Assembly (NCBI RefSeq): GCF_002252635.1
Contig: NZ_NQKX01000006.1
Span: 124,001-188,000 of the forward strand
Origin: Synechococcus sp. MW101C3
Lineage (GTDB): Bacteria > Cyanobacteriota > Cyanobacteriia > PCC-6307 > Cyanobiaceae
Reading direction: 5' to 3'
Length of the DNA stretch: 64,000 nucleotides
The notes beneath the pieces were generated by a model. That model was not told the DNA's origin and did no database searches. It saw nothing but the letters and a program-made list of their open reading frames with translations. Both the position numbers and the translations under genes were made by a program. Positions 55,347-63,880 of this stretch are shown here, piece by piece (position 1 is the stretch's first letter; each line of letters starts with the position of its first letter).

Positions 55347-55781
55347 TCAGAGGCCTGAGAGGGAGACGGGGGGCGAGGCTGCAGGGTCGTTGGGATCCGC
55401 ACTACCGGCCGAGGCGGCAGGTGGTCGCTGGCAGGCGGGATCGAGCGAGGCGGGCTGCTTGCTGTACCACCACTCCTGGAGCGCCGGCGAGAGGCGCAGC
55501 GGAAACAGCGTGATCACGGTGCGGGTGGGGCGGGAGCCCGGCTCCAGCACCTCCACCGCATAGGAGGGGCAGCGCCGCGAGGCCAGATCGGCCACAAAGC
55601 GGCGGCCGATGCGACGCCAGCTGGGTTCCTTGCTGCGCCAGGCCAGGCGGCAGCAGGGCCAAGGCAACTCTTCCCGGTCGAACAGGCGGCAGCACGCTCC
55701 GATCACGCGGTAGCTGTACTGGCCCCCGGGGCTGCAATGTTCGCTGCCGTGGTCCTGGAGATTGTCGACCTGCACGGCCAT
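55347..55781 (-). CDS. conserved hypothetical Cys-containing protein
   Basis: Encodes about 144 residues from the ATG of AVQVDNLQDHGSEHCSPGGQ. It has six or seven cysteines in the first two thirds (SEHCSPGG, GACCRLFD, PWPCCRLAW, SRRCPSY, later DPACQ) and an aromatic tail EWWYSKQPAS, which may mark a metal site or disulfides. No signal peptide is visible. No family assigned. Its start codon abuts the ferredoxin terminator, so expression may need read-through or a promoter within the preceding 130 bases. Confidence 0.7.
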   Translation of the reverse strand: MAVQVDNLQDHGSEHCSPGGQYSYRVIGACCRLFDREELPWPCCRLAWRSKEPSWRRIGRRFVADLASRRCPSYAVEVLEPGSRPTRTVITLFPLRLSPALQEWWYSKQPASLDPACQRPPAASAGSADPNDPAASPPVSLSGL

Positions 55782-55782
55782 C

Positions 55783-55805
55783 AAAAAGCCACCCCGAAGG
55801 GTGGC
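55783..55805 (-). terminator. rho-independent terminator downstream of ferredoxin
   Basis: Read on the reverse strand: GCCACCC, a TTCG tetraloop, GGGTGGC, then TTTTT. The T-run ends one base before the ATG of the next gene, so the hairpin occupies that gene's ribosome-binding region. Confidence 0.85.
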
Positions 55806-55916
55806 AGAGAAGGAGAAAGGAAACAAGCGGGGCGCCGGATAGGGATCAGTTCCGCCTGTTGGAAGTGGAGAGCGCCCGACAGTGCGCCTGGCTGGCGGCG
55901 GGTAAGGCCCGTCGGC

Positions 55917-56216
55917 TCAATAGAGCTCTTCTTCGGCGTGGGTGGTGATGGTGACGTCGGAGGTGGGGTAGGCCACGCAGGTGAGCACGAAGCCAGCTTC
56001 GATCTGGTCGTCGTCGAGGAAGCTCTGGTCCGACTGGTCAACGGTGCCGGAGGTCAGCTTGCCGGCGCAGGTGGAGCAGGCGCCAGCGCGGCAGGAATAG
56101 GGGAGGTCAATGCCCTGCTCTTCAGCAGCATCGAGGATGTACTGATCATCGGGAACCTCGATGGTCTTGTTGAGGCCCTCGCTCTCGTTGATGAGGGTGA
56201 CCTTGTAGGAAGCCAT
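55917..56216 (-). CDS. petF: plant-type [2Fe-2S] ferredoxin
   Basis: Encodes 99 residues. Cluster ligands are Cys42, Cys47, Cys50 ([14 protein letters not shown]) and Cys80 (FVLTCVAYP). [18 protein letters not shown] and the acidic C-terminus (THAEEELY) fit the main photosynthetic ferredoxin, which carries electrons from PSI to FNR and other acceptors. It is followed by a hairpin terminator and preceded by about 145 bases containing its promoter. Confidence 0.97.
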   Translation of the reverse strand: MASYKVTLINESEGLNKTIEVPDDQYILDAAEEQGIDLPYSCRAGACSTCAGKLTSGTVDQSDQSFLDDDQIEAGFVLTCVAYPTSDVTITTHAEEELY

Positions 56217-56361
56217 GGAAGGGAAATTTGGGGCTCACAGGCTCCTGGAGGATCCGGGCCTGTAGGACCGCACCTTCCTACATCGGACAGGGGCGATGGC
56301 GGCGGTCTTGGGGTGGGAGCCCCGGAAGCGCAATCAAAGGGTGAGCACGGATAAGCGTGAT

Positions 56362-57327
56362 TTATATGACAGGAGGCTGTTGCTGGATCCTTATCACCCC
56401 CCAGCCGCCCTCGTCGGCGATCAGCTCGGCCAACCAGCCCAGGGAGGTGAGGGTGCTCTCCAGCGCCGGCGCCTGATCCACCAGCAGGCCGCTCAGGAAC
56501 CCCACGCCAGCGGGCGCAAGCACCGACGTGAATCCCACGGCCAGCTCCGCGATCACCGGCGCCAGGATGTTGCAGAGCAGGATGTCGGCCGGTTGCCCGG
56601 CCAACAGCTCGGCCAGCTCCTCCACCGAGCCCAGCGCCACCTGCATCAGCCCGTCAGGCCCTTCGCTGAAGCCGTTGAGACGGCCGTTCTCACGGGTGGC
56701 TCTCACCGCCAGCGGATCGTTGTCAGTGGCGGCCAGGGAGGCGGCATCCAGGCGCAGGGCGCCGAAGCCGAGGATGCCGCTGCCGCAGCCGAGATCAGCC
56801 ACCCGCCGGCCCGTCAGAGCGCCGCCGGCCTGCTGCGCCAGCTGATCCAGGGCCTCCAGGCAGAGACGGGTGGTGGGGTGGCTGCCGGTGCCGAAAGCAC
56901 TGCCGGGATCGATGCGGATCACCAGGCGGTGGGTCTGGTCGTCGGGCACCTCCAGCCAGGCGGGCAGGATCAGCAGCCGCTCCCCCACCGGATCAGCCTG
57001 CCAGTGCTGCTTCCAGCTGAGACTCCAGTCCTCGTCGTCCTGCAGGGCCCAGGCCAGCGGGGGCAGGGGCAGATCGAAGGTGGCCGCCAGTGGGGCCAGG
57101 GCCTCAGGTAGCCGGGCGCGTTCGCACTCAGGCCAGTCGATCGCCGGCAGCCAGGCCACGAGCTGGTGCTGGTCGGGGGTGCTGGGGTGATGGCGCACGG
57201 CCACCCGGGAGATCCCCAGACCCTGCAGCTTCCACAGCAGCGACTCCTCCAGCTCCGGCGGAGCCGCCATCTCCAGGCGCCACCAGCGGTGGTCGCTCAG
57301 CCGTGCGGCCGTCGGGTCGCCGGTCAC
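56362..57327 (-). CDS. prmA: ribosomal protein L11 methyltransferase
   Basis: Encodes 321 residues. The substrate-recognition domain at the N-terminus is followed by the SAM domain with RIDPGSAFGTGSHPTTRLCL, VADLGCGSGILGFGAL and DILLCNILAPVIAEL, all PrmA-specific. It trimethylates L11. The ATG overlaps the serA stop (ATGA), a pairing common in picocyanobacteria. Confidence 0.95.
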   Translation of the reverse strand: MTGDPTAARLSDHRWWRLEMAAPPELEESLLWKLQGLGISRVAVRHHPSTPDQHQLVAWLPAIDWPECERARLPEALAPLAATFDLPLPPLAWALQDDEDWSLSWKQHWQADPVGERLLILPAWLEVPDDQTHRLVIRIDPGSAFGTGSHPTTRLCLEALDQLAQQAGGALTGRRVADLGCGSGILGFGALRLDAASLAATDNDPLAVRATRENGRLNGFSEGPDGLMQVALGSVEELAELLAGQPADILLCNILAPVIAELAVGFTSVLAPAGVGFLSGLLVDQAPALESTLTSLGWLAELIADEGGWGVIRIQQQPPVI

Positions 57328-58910
57328 AGCGTGACCGGGTGCGCCTCCTGGATGCCGTTGATCTTGCCGATCGAGGCGAGCAGGCTTGGCGGAATGGGGT
57401 CGTCGAGGCTGAGCACCATCACCGCATCGCCGCGCACGATCCGACGGCCCACCTGCATTGAGGCGATGTTCACGTTGTGCTCGCCGAGCAGGGAGCCGAG
57501 GTGGCCGATGATGCCGGGCATGTCCCGGTGGCGGGTGAACAGCATGTGGCGGCTGGGGGCCACGTTCACCGGGAACTCATCGATCGTGGTGATGCGCAGG
57601 TCGCCATCGGCGAACACCGCCCCGGTGACGGTGTGGCTGCCCTGGGAACCGCGCGAGGTGAGCTGCAGCGAACCACCGGCGAAATCACGGCTGGAGTCGT
57701 CTTTCACTTCCAGCACGTGCAGGCCACGCCCCTTCGCCTCGAGGGAGGCGTTCACGTAGTTGATGCGGTCGCCGAGGGCGCTGGAGAGCAGCCCCTTGAG
57801 CGCGGCCACCACCAGCGGCTGGGAGGGGTGGTTGGCGAATTCGCCCTGCAGCCGCACCTCCAGCTCCTGCACCGAGCCCCCGGCCATCTGACTGAGCAGC
57901 AGGCCCAGGGTTTCGGCCAGCTGCAGGTGGGGCTTGAGTCGCTCCATCACCTCCGGGGTCATGCCGGGGATGTTCACGGCGCTGCGGGCCGGCAGGCCCA
58001 GCAGCACATCGCGGATCTGCTCGGCCACATCGATCGCCACATTTTCCTGGGCCTCTTCGGTGGAGGCGCCTAGGTGGGGCGTAAGGATCAGGCGATCGCG
58101 CACGGCCAGCAGCGGCGAATCGGGCTTCAGCGGCTCGTTCGCGTACACATCCAGCGCCGCCCCGGCGATGGTGCCGGCTTCCAGCGCAGCTGCCAGGGCG
58201 GCCTCATCCACGATGCCGCCACGGGCACAGTTCACCAGCCGGGCGGTGGGTTTCATCGAACCCAGCAGTTCGGCGTTGACCAGATTCTCCGTGTCCGGGG
58301 TGCGGGGCAGGTGCAGGCTGATGTAATCGGCTTCGGCGAACAGGGGCGCGACCGCCATCAGCCGCACCTGGAGCATCTGGGCCCGCTCGGTGGAGATGAA
58401 CGGGTCGTAGGCGAGCACCTCCATGCCGAGCGCCTTGGCCACCCGGGCCACGTGGGAGCCGATCTTGCCGAGGCCCACCACGCCGAGCTTCTTCTTGTAG
58501 AGCTCGTTGCCGACGTATTTCTTGCGGTCCCAGCCACCGGCCATGGTGCTGGCGTGGGCCTGGGGCACGTGCCGCGAGAGCGACAGCATCATGGCGAGCG
58601 CATGTTCTGCCGCGGCGATCGTGTTGCCTTCGGGCGAGTTCACCACCAGCACCCCCTGCCGGGTGGCGGCGGGCACATCCACGTTGTCGACACCGACACC
58701 GGCACGACCGATGATGCGGAGGCGTGGAGCTGCTGCGATCAGCTCGGCGGTCACCTGAGTGCCTGAGCGGATCATCAGAGCGTCGTAGTCGCCGATGATG
58801 CTGAGTAACTGGTCGGGCGGTAGGCCGGTGCGCACATCCACCTGGGCCACCTGGGAGAGGATGTCGATGCCCGTCTGATCGATGGGATCGGAAACCAGAA
58901 CCTTTGTCAT
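57324..58910 (-). CDS. serA: D-3-phosphoglycerate dehydrogenase
   Basis: Encodes 528 residues from the ATG of TKVLVSDPIDQTG; longer frames upstream are not family-like. NAD-binding GVVGLGKIGSHVA, the catalytic Arg region NCARGGIVDEAAL, the Glu in DVYANEP and the His in LTPHLGASTEEAQ are present. The C-terminus has the intervening domain and an ACT domain (FTRHRDMPGIIGHLGSLLG) for serine feedback. It begins serine synthesis. It is the first gene of the serA-prmA pair. Confidence 0.97.
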   Translation of the reverse strand: MTKVLVSDPIDQTGIDILSQVAQVDVRTGLPPDQLLSIIGDYDALMIRSGTQVTAELIAAAPRLRIIGRAGVGVDNVDVPAATRQGVLVVNSPEGNTIAAAEHALAMMLSLSRHVPQAHASTMAGGWDRKKYVGNELYKKKLGVVGLGKIGSHVARVAKALGMEVLAYDPFISTERAQMLQVRLMAVAPLFAEADYISLHLPRTPDTENLVNAELLGSMKPTARLVNCARGGIVDEAALAAALEAGTIAGAALDVYANEPLKPDSPLLAVRDRLILTPHLGASTEEAQENVAIDVAEQIRDVLLGLPARSAVNIPGMTPEVMERLKPHLQLAETLGLLLSQMAGGSVQELEVRLQGEFANHPSQPLVVAALKGLLSSALGDRINYVNASLEAKGRGLHVLEVKDDSSRDFAGGSLQLTSRGSQGSHTVTGAVFADGDLRITTIDEFPVNVAPSRHMLFTRHRDMPGIIGHLGSLLGEHNVNIASMQVGRRIVRGDAVMVLSLDDPIPPSLLASIGKINGIQEAHPVTL

Positions 58911-59046
58911 GACCCGCGACGTTGGGGAAGGAGCGGTCCGGAACGCGCCAGACACCGCAGGGGGTGAAGTGTAGTGATCCGCCGCCACAGCTCCTGCGCT
59001 CAGCAAAGAGAATCGTGCTTTGGGACACCGGGCCTTGGGATTGTGC

Positions 59047-59538
59047 GTGGTGGTGGTGCTGGCGGATCGCAAGAGCCTGCAACGCCTGAAGGACAAGCTG
59101 GATGGGGTCCGTCCGGCGCCAGCCACCCTGCTGACCATCGGTGAGGGGGAAACCTCGATCGACAGCGTGGAGCTGCTCAACCCGGGGCTGGCCCGCCAAC
59201 GCCGTCAACGGGGGATGGTGCGCTGGCTGATGCCGTTCGGGTTCTTCGCCGGCCTCACCTTCACCTTCATGACCGATCTGCAGACCTTCGCCTTCGCCGG
59301 TCCTTACGGCGAGCCGCTGATCGGCGGCCTGCTGGGCATGGGCTCGGGCTGGATGGGAAGCTTCGCCGCCGCCGCCAGCGTCACCTCCGATCCCGACGAC
59401 CGCATCCGCAGCCTGCGCAACCGCCTCGAGGAGGGCAACTGGCTGCTGCTGGTGGAGAGCGCCCCAGGCCAGGAGATTCCCTGGACCCTGATTCAGGAAA
59501 CCCGGCCCAAGGCGGTGGTGCGCCTGGCGGAGCGTTGA
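59047..59538 (+). CDS. conserved hypothetical membrane-associated protein
   Basis: Encodes about 163 residues. The start is uncertain: several GTG codons are in a row, and a TTG at 59020 is possible. After a soluble N-terminus (LADRKSLQRLKDKL) come two hydrophobic segments (WLMPFGFFAGLTFTFM and LIGGLLGMGSGWMGSFAAAA) with a loop between them, then a charged C-terminus. No family is recognised. Its stop overlaps the S4-domain gene start by four bases (TTGA), so the two are cotranscribed. Confidence 0.72.
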   Translation: MVVVLADRKSLQRLKDKLDGVRPAPATLLTIGEGETSIDSVELLNPGLARQRRQRGMVRWLMPFGFFAGLTFTFMTDLQTFAFAGPYGEPLIGGLLGMGSGWMGSFAAAASVTSDPDDRIRSLRNRLEEGNWLLLVESAPGQEIPWTLIQETRPKAVVRLAER

Positions 59539-60350
59539 GCGCCGTCACCCTCCCGCGCGGCGAGCTGCTGCAGGGCAGCCACGCCCCCGAACGGCTGGCA
59601 GAGCTGATTGATCACGCGGAAGAGGCCCTGCGCACCTGGCAGCCGGTGTGGAGCTCCTTCGTGACGCCACTCCTGCGTGAGGAGGCCGCGGCGCGCCTCG
59701 GCAGCCTCAGCGAGCTCACCCTTCACGCCGAAGGGGGGCACCCCGGCGCCGAGCGCTGCCGGCTGCAACTGACGCGCGCCGAGCTGGACGCCCCGCCACC
59801 AGGCACCAGCCAGGCGACGGACACCGCCCTGCCGCTGATCGGACTGACGCTGAGTGGCAACTTCCTGTTCGATTCCGCCAGCGCCGGCGATTTCCGCCGC
59901 GGGCTGCTGCAGGCGGGAGCGCAGGAGGCGGAGCTGGGGGATCTTTGGCTGCGCGGTGACCGCGGCGCCCAGCTGGTGGTCACCCCGGAACTGGCCGGGC
60001 GTTTTGATGGGGGCACCGCCCTGGTGCGCAGCGTGGAGGTGCAGCTGGAGACCACGCCCCTGGAGCGCCTCCAGCCTCCGGCCCGGCCCCAGCCCCGTCG
60101 CTTTTCCACCGTGGAGGCTTCGCTGCGGCTCGATGCGGTGGGCTCGGCCGGTTTTGGCATCCCGCGCAGCCGCATGGCCGAGCAGATCCGCAACGGGGCG
60201 GTCCGCGTCAACTGGGACGACGTGCGCAGCCCCAGCAGGGAGCTCAGGGCCGGCGATCGGGTGCGGCTGGAGAACCGGGGAGAGCTCACCGTGCTGGAGG
60301 TGGAGCTCACCAAGCGCGACCGCTGGCGGCTGGCCCTGCTGCGCAGCTGA
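59535..60350 (+). CDS. photosystem II S4 domain protein
   Basis: Encodes about 271 residues from a TTG overlapping the previous stop. The C-terminal S4 RNA-binding domain is clear (RLDAVGSAGFGIPRSRMAEQ, NGAVRVNWDDVRSPSRELRA, GDRVRLENRGELTVLEV). The N-terminal part (FVTPLLREEAAARLGSLSEL, FRRGLLQAGAQEAELGD) matches the YlmH-like family known in cyanobacteria as photosystem II S4 domain protein. RNA binding is expected; a direct PSII role is from family annotation only. Confidence 0.9.
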   Translation: MSAVTLPRGELLQGSHAPERLAELIDHAEEALRTWQPVWSSFVTPLLREEAAARLGSLSELTLHAEGGHPGAERCRLQLTRAELDAPPPGTSQATDTALPLIGLTLSGNFLFDSASAGDFRRGLLQAGAQEAELGDLWLRGDRGAQLVVTPELAGRFDGGTALVRSVEVQLETTPLERLQPPARPQPRRFSTVEASLRLDAVGSAGFGIPRSRMAEQIRNGAVRVNWDDVRSPSRELRAGDRVRLENRGELTVLEVELTKRDRWRLALLRS

Positions 60351-60428
60351 TGCGCCTGGCTGCGGTGAGGGGGGAGAGGCCGGCTGCTAAGTTTCGGCTC
60401 CGGGTGTCGTCTTCATGACTCCCGACCC

Positions 60429-60500
60429 GGGCGATTAGCTCAGAGGTAGAGCACTACCTTGACACGGTAGGAGTCACTGGTTCGATTCCAGTATCGCCCA
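60429..60500 (+). tRNA. tRNA-Val(GAC)
   Basis: A 72-base cloverleaf: acceptor GGGCGAT/ATCGCCC, D-stem GCTC/GAGC with a 7-base loop, anticodon stem CTACC/GGTAG with loop TTGACAC giving anticodon GAC at 60461-60463, variable loop GAGTC, T-stem ACTGG/CCAGT with loop TTCGATT, and discriminator A. CCA is not encoded. It reads GUC and GUU codons. Confidence 0.97.
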
Positions 60501-60518
60501 CTCCTTTACGTTCTCCCG

Positions 60519-61961
60519 TTGACCCAACCGCTGCCGCTGCGGGAAGTTTCACCGCCCTTCGGTGCCTTCACCGTGGTGATCGGCCTGGGTCGATCCGGCG
60601 CCGGGGCGGCACGCCTGCTGCAGGCACTTGGCAGCCAGGTGCTGGTGCTGGAAAGCTCCGGCACGCCGGCGCAGCATCTCCTGGCCAACGATCTGCAGGC
60701 CGGCGGCATTGAGGTGCAGCTCGACAGCCCCCTCTCGATCGAGCTGTTCGAGGCCCTTGAGCGGCTGCCGGCCACGGTGGTGGTCAGTCCGGGCGTCCGC
60801 TGGGACCACCCCACCCTGGTGGAGCTACGTAACCGGGGCGTGCGGCTCTGCGGCGAACCGTCGGTGGCCTGGGCCGCCAGTCGCGGCATTCCCTGGATCG
60901 GGATCACCGGCACCAACGGCAAGACCACCGTCACCCATCTGGTCAGCCATCTGCTTCAGGCCGCCGGCCTCGATGCGCCGATGGCCGGCAACATGGGCAC
61001 CTCAGCAGCCGAGCTGCTGCTCGAGCGCCGCCTGCGGGGCGAGGCCAACCCTGACTGGGTGGTGATGGAGCTGAGCAGCTACCAGATCGAGGCCTCCCCC
61101 GAGCTGGCCCCCGCCTTCGGCCTGTGGACCACCCTCACCCCGGACCACCTGGAGCGGCACGGCACGCTCGGCAACTACCGCGCGATCAAGCGGCGGCTGC
61201 TGGAGAACGCCACCGTGCGGCTGCTCAACGCCGATGACGCCGATCTCAGGGCCCAGGCCCCCAGCTGGGACCGGGCCGACTGGGTATCGGCCGGCCCCCG
61301 CGCCGATCTTCCCGCCGGGATCGATCCGCTGATCTGGATCGAAAACGGCAGGCTCTTCAGCCGCGAAGGCGAGCTGTTCGACGCCGCCAGCCTGGCCCTG
61401 CCAGGGCAGCACAACCGACAGAACCTGGTGCTGGCCGCCGCCGTGGGGCTCAAGCTCGGCCTGAATGCTGCCGTGATGGCCGCTGCCTTTCGCAGCTTCC
61501 CCGGGGTTCCGCACCGCCTTGAGCGGATCTGCGACCGCGCCGGGATCACCTGGTACAACGACAGCAAAGCCACCAATTACGACGCCGCCGAGGTGGCACT
61601 CAAGGCCCTGCCGGGGCCGATGGTGGTGCTGGCGGGCGGGCAGGCGAAACAGGGTGATGCCTCCGCCTGGCTCGCGGCGCTGCAACGGCAGGCGGCGGCG
61701 GTAGTGGTTTACGGCGCCGCCCGCGACCACTTCGCCGGGCTGCTGCGCAACAGCGGCTTCAGCGGCGAGGTGCGCAATGTTGAAGATCTCGGAGCCGCGG
61801 TGCAGGAGGCCAACGCCCTGGCCACGGCCTCCGAATCACCGACCGTGCTGTTATCGCCGGCCTGCGCCAGCTTTGACCAGTACAGCAGTTTTGAAGCCCG
61901 TGGCGACCACTTCCGCGCGCTTGTCTCCGCGCTGAATGCCACACCTGCCGCCATAGAGTGA
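60519..61961 (+). CDS. murD: UDP-N-acetylmuramoylalanine--D-glutamate ligase
   Basis: Encodes 480 residues from a TTG shortly after the tRNA. The N-terminal Rossmann domain (FTVVIGLGRSGAGAARLL), the ATP motif GITGTNGKTTVTHLV, ELSSYQIE, LTPDHLERHG and GVPHRLERI with NDSKATNYDA are diagnostic of MurD. It adds D-Glu in peptidoglycan synthesis. It lies in a run with the EVE-domain gene. Confidence 0.96.
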   Translation: MTQPLPLREVSPPFGAFTVVIGLGRSGAGAARLLQALGSQVLVLESSGTPAQHLLANDLQAGGIEVQLDSPLSIELFEALERLPATVVVSPGVRWDHPTLVELRNRGVRLCGEPSVAWAASRGIPWIGITGTNGKTTVTHLVSHLLQAAGLDAPMAGNMGTSAAELLLERRLRGEANPDWVVMELSSYQIEASPELAPAFGLWTTLTPDHLERHGTLGNYRAIKRRLLENATVRLLNADDADLRAQAPSWDRADWVSAGPRADLPAGIDPLIWIENGRLFSREGELFDAASLALPGQHNRQNLVLAAAVGLKLGLNAAVMAAAFRSFPGVPHRLERICDRAGITWYNDSKATNYDAAEVALKALPGPMVVLAGGQAKQGDASAWLAALQRQAAAVVVYGAARDHFAGLLRNSGFSGEVRNVEDLGAAVQEANALATASESPTVLLSPACASFDQYSSFEARGDHFRALVSALNATPAAIE

Positions 61962-61996
61962 GCTCCTGTTCAGCTGAGCAAGGAGCCGGCGCTGCG

Positions 61997-62458
61997 ATGG
62001 CCTTCTGGCTGATGAAGAGCGAGCCGGACGTCTACGGAATCGACCATCTCGCCAGCGAGGGCACCACCCTCTGGGATGGGATTCGCAATTACCAGGCGCG
62101 CAATTACATGCGCAGCATGCAGGTGGGCGATCAGGCCTTCTTCTATCACTCGAATACCAAGCCCCCCGGGATCATCGGCCTGATGGAGGTGGTCGCCACC
62201 GGGCTCACCGATCCCACCCAGTTCGATCCAACCTCCTCCTATTTCGACCCTGCCTCGAAGCCCGAGGCGCCGCGTTGGGATTGCGTACGGCTGGCTTATC
62301 GCCGCACCTTCGATCAGCTGCTGAGCCTGGATGCCCTGCGGGAATCGTTCACGCCCGAAGAGCTGATGGTGGTGCGGCGCGGCAACCGGCTTTCGATCCT
62401 GCCCGTTGCCGATGCCATCGCAGCGCGCCTGATGGCATTGCTGCTGCAGGCCCCATGA
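61997..62458 (+). CDS. EVE domain-containing protein
   Basis: Encodes about 153 residues from the ATG of AFWLMKSEPDVYGIDHLA. LWDGIRNYQARNYMRSMQVG, AFFYHSNTKPPGIIGLMEVV and PRWDCVRLAYRRTF match the EVE (thymocyte nuclear protein 1-like) family of PUA-related folds, which can read modified bases in RNA or DNA. It overlaps the next gene's ATG by four bases (ATGA). The physiological target is unknown. Confidence 0.92.
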   Translation: MAFWLMKSEPDVYGIDHLASEGTTLWDGIRNYQARNYMRSMQVGDQAFFYHSNTKPPGIIGLMEVVATGLTDPTQFDPTSSYFDPASKPEAPRWDCVRLAYRRTFDQLLSLDALRESFTPEELMVVRRGNRLSILPVADAIAARLMALLLQAP

Positions 62459-63255
62459 CAACCGCCGGCGGGTCCATGGCCCCGCTGGCGATCGGTTCCT
62501 GCCTGCGGCGGGGCTGGCGCGCCTTTGGGCAGGCGCCGTTGCGGTTCATGGGTTTCACCTTGCTGGGCGGGGTGCTCAACCTGATCGGCCAGCTGGCGCA
62601 GAACCGTGGCAGTGACGGGCTCCAGCAGGGCGGGCCGGCGGGTTATCTGTTCCTGGCTTTGGCCGGCCTGGCCGCTGGGGGGGCCAGCAACATCTGGCTG
62701 AACGTGGGGCTCCTCCGCGGCAACCGGATCGCCCTGGCGGCAGGGCAACCAAGCTTCGCCGAGCTGGCTCGCTGGGAAGGTGCGGCCGTGCTACGCCTCC
62801 TGGGCATGGCGGTGCTGATGCTGCTGGTCAACGCGCTGGTGCTGATCACCTGCGGGCTGGTGGCAGGGGTGCTGAGTCTGCTCACTCCAGTCCTGGGCAT
62901 GCTGGCGCTGGTGCCGGGGGGCGCCGCCCTGCTGATCCTCAATGCCAGCCAGGTGTTTCAGCTGCCATTGTTGGTGGTGGAAGGGCTGGGGCCGGTACGG
63001 GCCTTTCAGCGCGGCTGGTCGAGGAAGACACGCCGCTGGGCGCCGCTGTATTTGCTGACGCTGGCCCTCCATGGCCTCCAGGTGGTGATGGTGCTGCTGG
63101 TGCCCACCCCCTTCGCCGCTCTGGCGGTGCTGCTGGCGGTGGGGCTGCTGATCGGTTGGCCGGTGATGATCGGCACCCTCATGGCCGGCTACAGCGACCT
63201 GTTCGGCCAAGGCTTCGTGCAGGGCGGGATCACCCGGACGCTCAGCGAGCGCTGA
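62455..63255 (+). CDS. hypothetical polytopic membrane protein
   Basis: Encodes about 266 residues from an ATG overlapping the EVE gene stop; upstream open frame overlaps the EVE gene and is not coding. Five or six hydrophobic helices are visible (MGFTLLGGVLNLIGQLA, VLMLLVNALVLITCGLV, LLTLALHGLQVVMVLLV). VVEGLGPVRAFQRGWSRKTR resembles a conserved loop of DUF975-type membrane proteins, but assignment is weak. It converges with the DUF2811 gene, overlapping by 14 bases. Confidence 0.75.
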   Translation: MTTAGGSMAPLAIGSCLRRGWRAFGQAPLRFMGFTLLGGVLNLIGQLAQNRGSDGLQQGGPAGYLFLALAGLAAGGASNIWLNVGLLRGNRIALAAGQPSFAELARWEGAAVLRLLGMAVLMLLVNALVLITCGLVAGVLSLLTPVLGMLALVPGGAALLILNASQVFQLPLLVVEGLGPVRAFQRGWSRKTRRWAPLYLLTLALHGLQVVMVLLVPTPFAALAVLLAVGLLIGWPVMIGTLMAGYSDLFGQGFVQGGITRTLSER

Positions 63256-63553
63256 AGCAGCCGTCCTCTGAGGCGTTCCAGTTGAACATGTTGCCGACGT
63301 AGCAACGGGTCACGGCGCGGCTGTTGACCCCGTTCTGCACCAGGAAGCCCGCCAGAGCGGCCTGGAACAGGCGGTACTGGTCCCAGTTGGGGTGAGCATC
63401 GATGAAGGTGCGCATCGAGCCCAGCAAGGCCTCCGGCACCTCTGCCCTGATGCTCACCACCCCGGCGGCACCATCGCTGCCCTCGGCAGCGTCAGACGGA
63501 CGGACGCGGGACGGGCAACGCGGGTAGCTGTCGACAACGGAGGCAGGATCCAT
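63242..63553 (-). CDS. DUF2811 family protein
   Basis: Encodes about 103 residues; the first 30 may be dispensable. VVSIRAEVPEALLGSMRTFI, HPNWDQYRLFQAALAGFLVQ and AVTRCYVGNMF match the small cyanobacterial DUF2811 family, of unknown function. The 3' end overlaps the membrane-protein gene by 14 bases. Confidence 0.85.
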   Translation of the reverse strand: MDPASVVDSYPRCPSRVRPSDAAEGSDGAAGVVSIRAEVPEALLGSMRTFIDAHPNWDQYRLFQAALAGFLVQNGVNSRAVTRCYVGNMFNWNASEDGCFSAR

Positions 63554-63875
63554 CGAGGCGCGGCAGGAGGGTGGTCGTCACCCAGTTCCCCACAAGCTTC
63601 CGATGGCGTCAAATCGAGGGCAGAGGGGCTGACATTGCCCATCCCAGCGTGAGATTGCGGGCCCAGCTGCGCTCCGGGGTGGTAACGAGCGCGTTAAGGC
63701 TTGCCCTTGAAGCGATCGACGCCGCGTGTCAAGGGGAGAACCTGCGGCGGGGCGGTTCTCCACAGGTGACTGCCAGGGCAGCCGGTCCGGGCAGTCCGGC
63801 CTGTGGAAAAGCTGGGCAAAACCCGCCGCGATCCGGGGGCTGGGCTGGGAACAGGTTGCTGATCAGCAGTGCTGA
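63554..63875. promoter_or_regulatory. intergenic region with DnaA-box-like words
   Basis: No gene is supported in about 320 bases. Three 9-mers resemble DnaA boxes: TTCCCCACA (63586-63594), TTCTCCACA (63756-63764) and, on the reverse strand, TTTTCCACA (63802-63810), the last matching the cyanobacterial consensus I know. The region is not AT-rich enough to be a clear origin; it may be a DnaA-responsive promoter or chance. Confidence 0.3.
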
Positions 63876-63880
63876 TCAGC
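63858..63880. repeat. two direct copies of palindrome GCTGATCAGC
   Basis: The 10-bp palindrome occurs at 63858-63867 and 63871-63880, separated by AGT. The second copy covers the stop codon of the reverse-strand gene at the right edge. It may be a terminator-like hairpin, lacking a T-run, or a binding site. Confidence 0.7.

Noticed and set aside
56263-56280. TAGGA-N8-TCCTA inverted repeat upstream of ferredoxin as an operator
   Set aside because: Five-base arms are too short to separate from chance by eye.
63554-63875. Chromosomal replication origin
   Set aside because: Only three imperfect boxes, no AT-rich unwinding element and no dnaN or dnaA beside it; reported only as a weak regulatory candidate.
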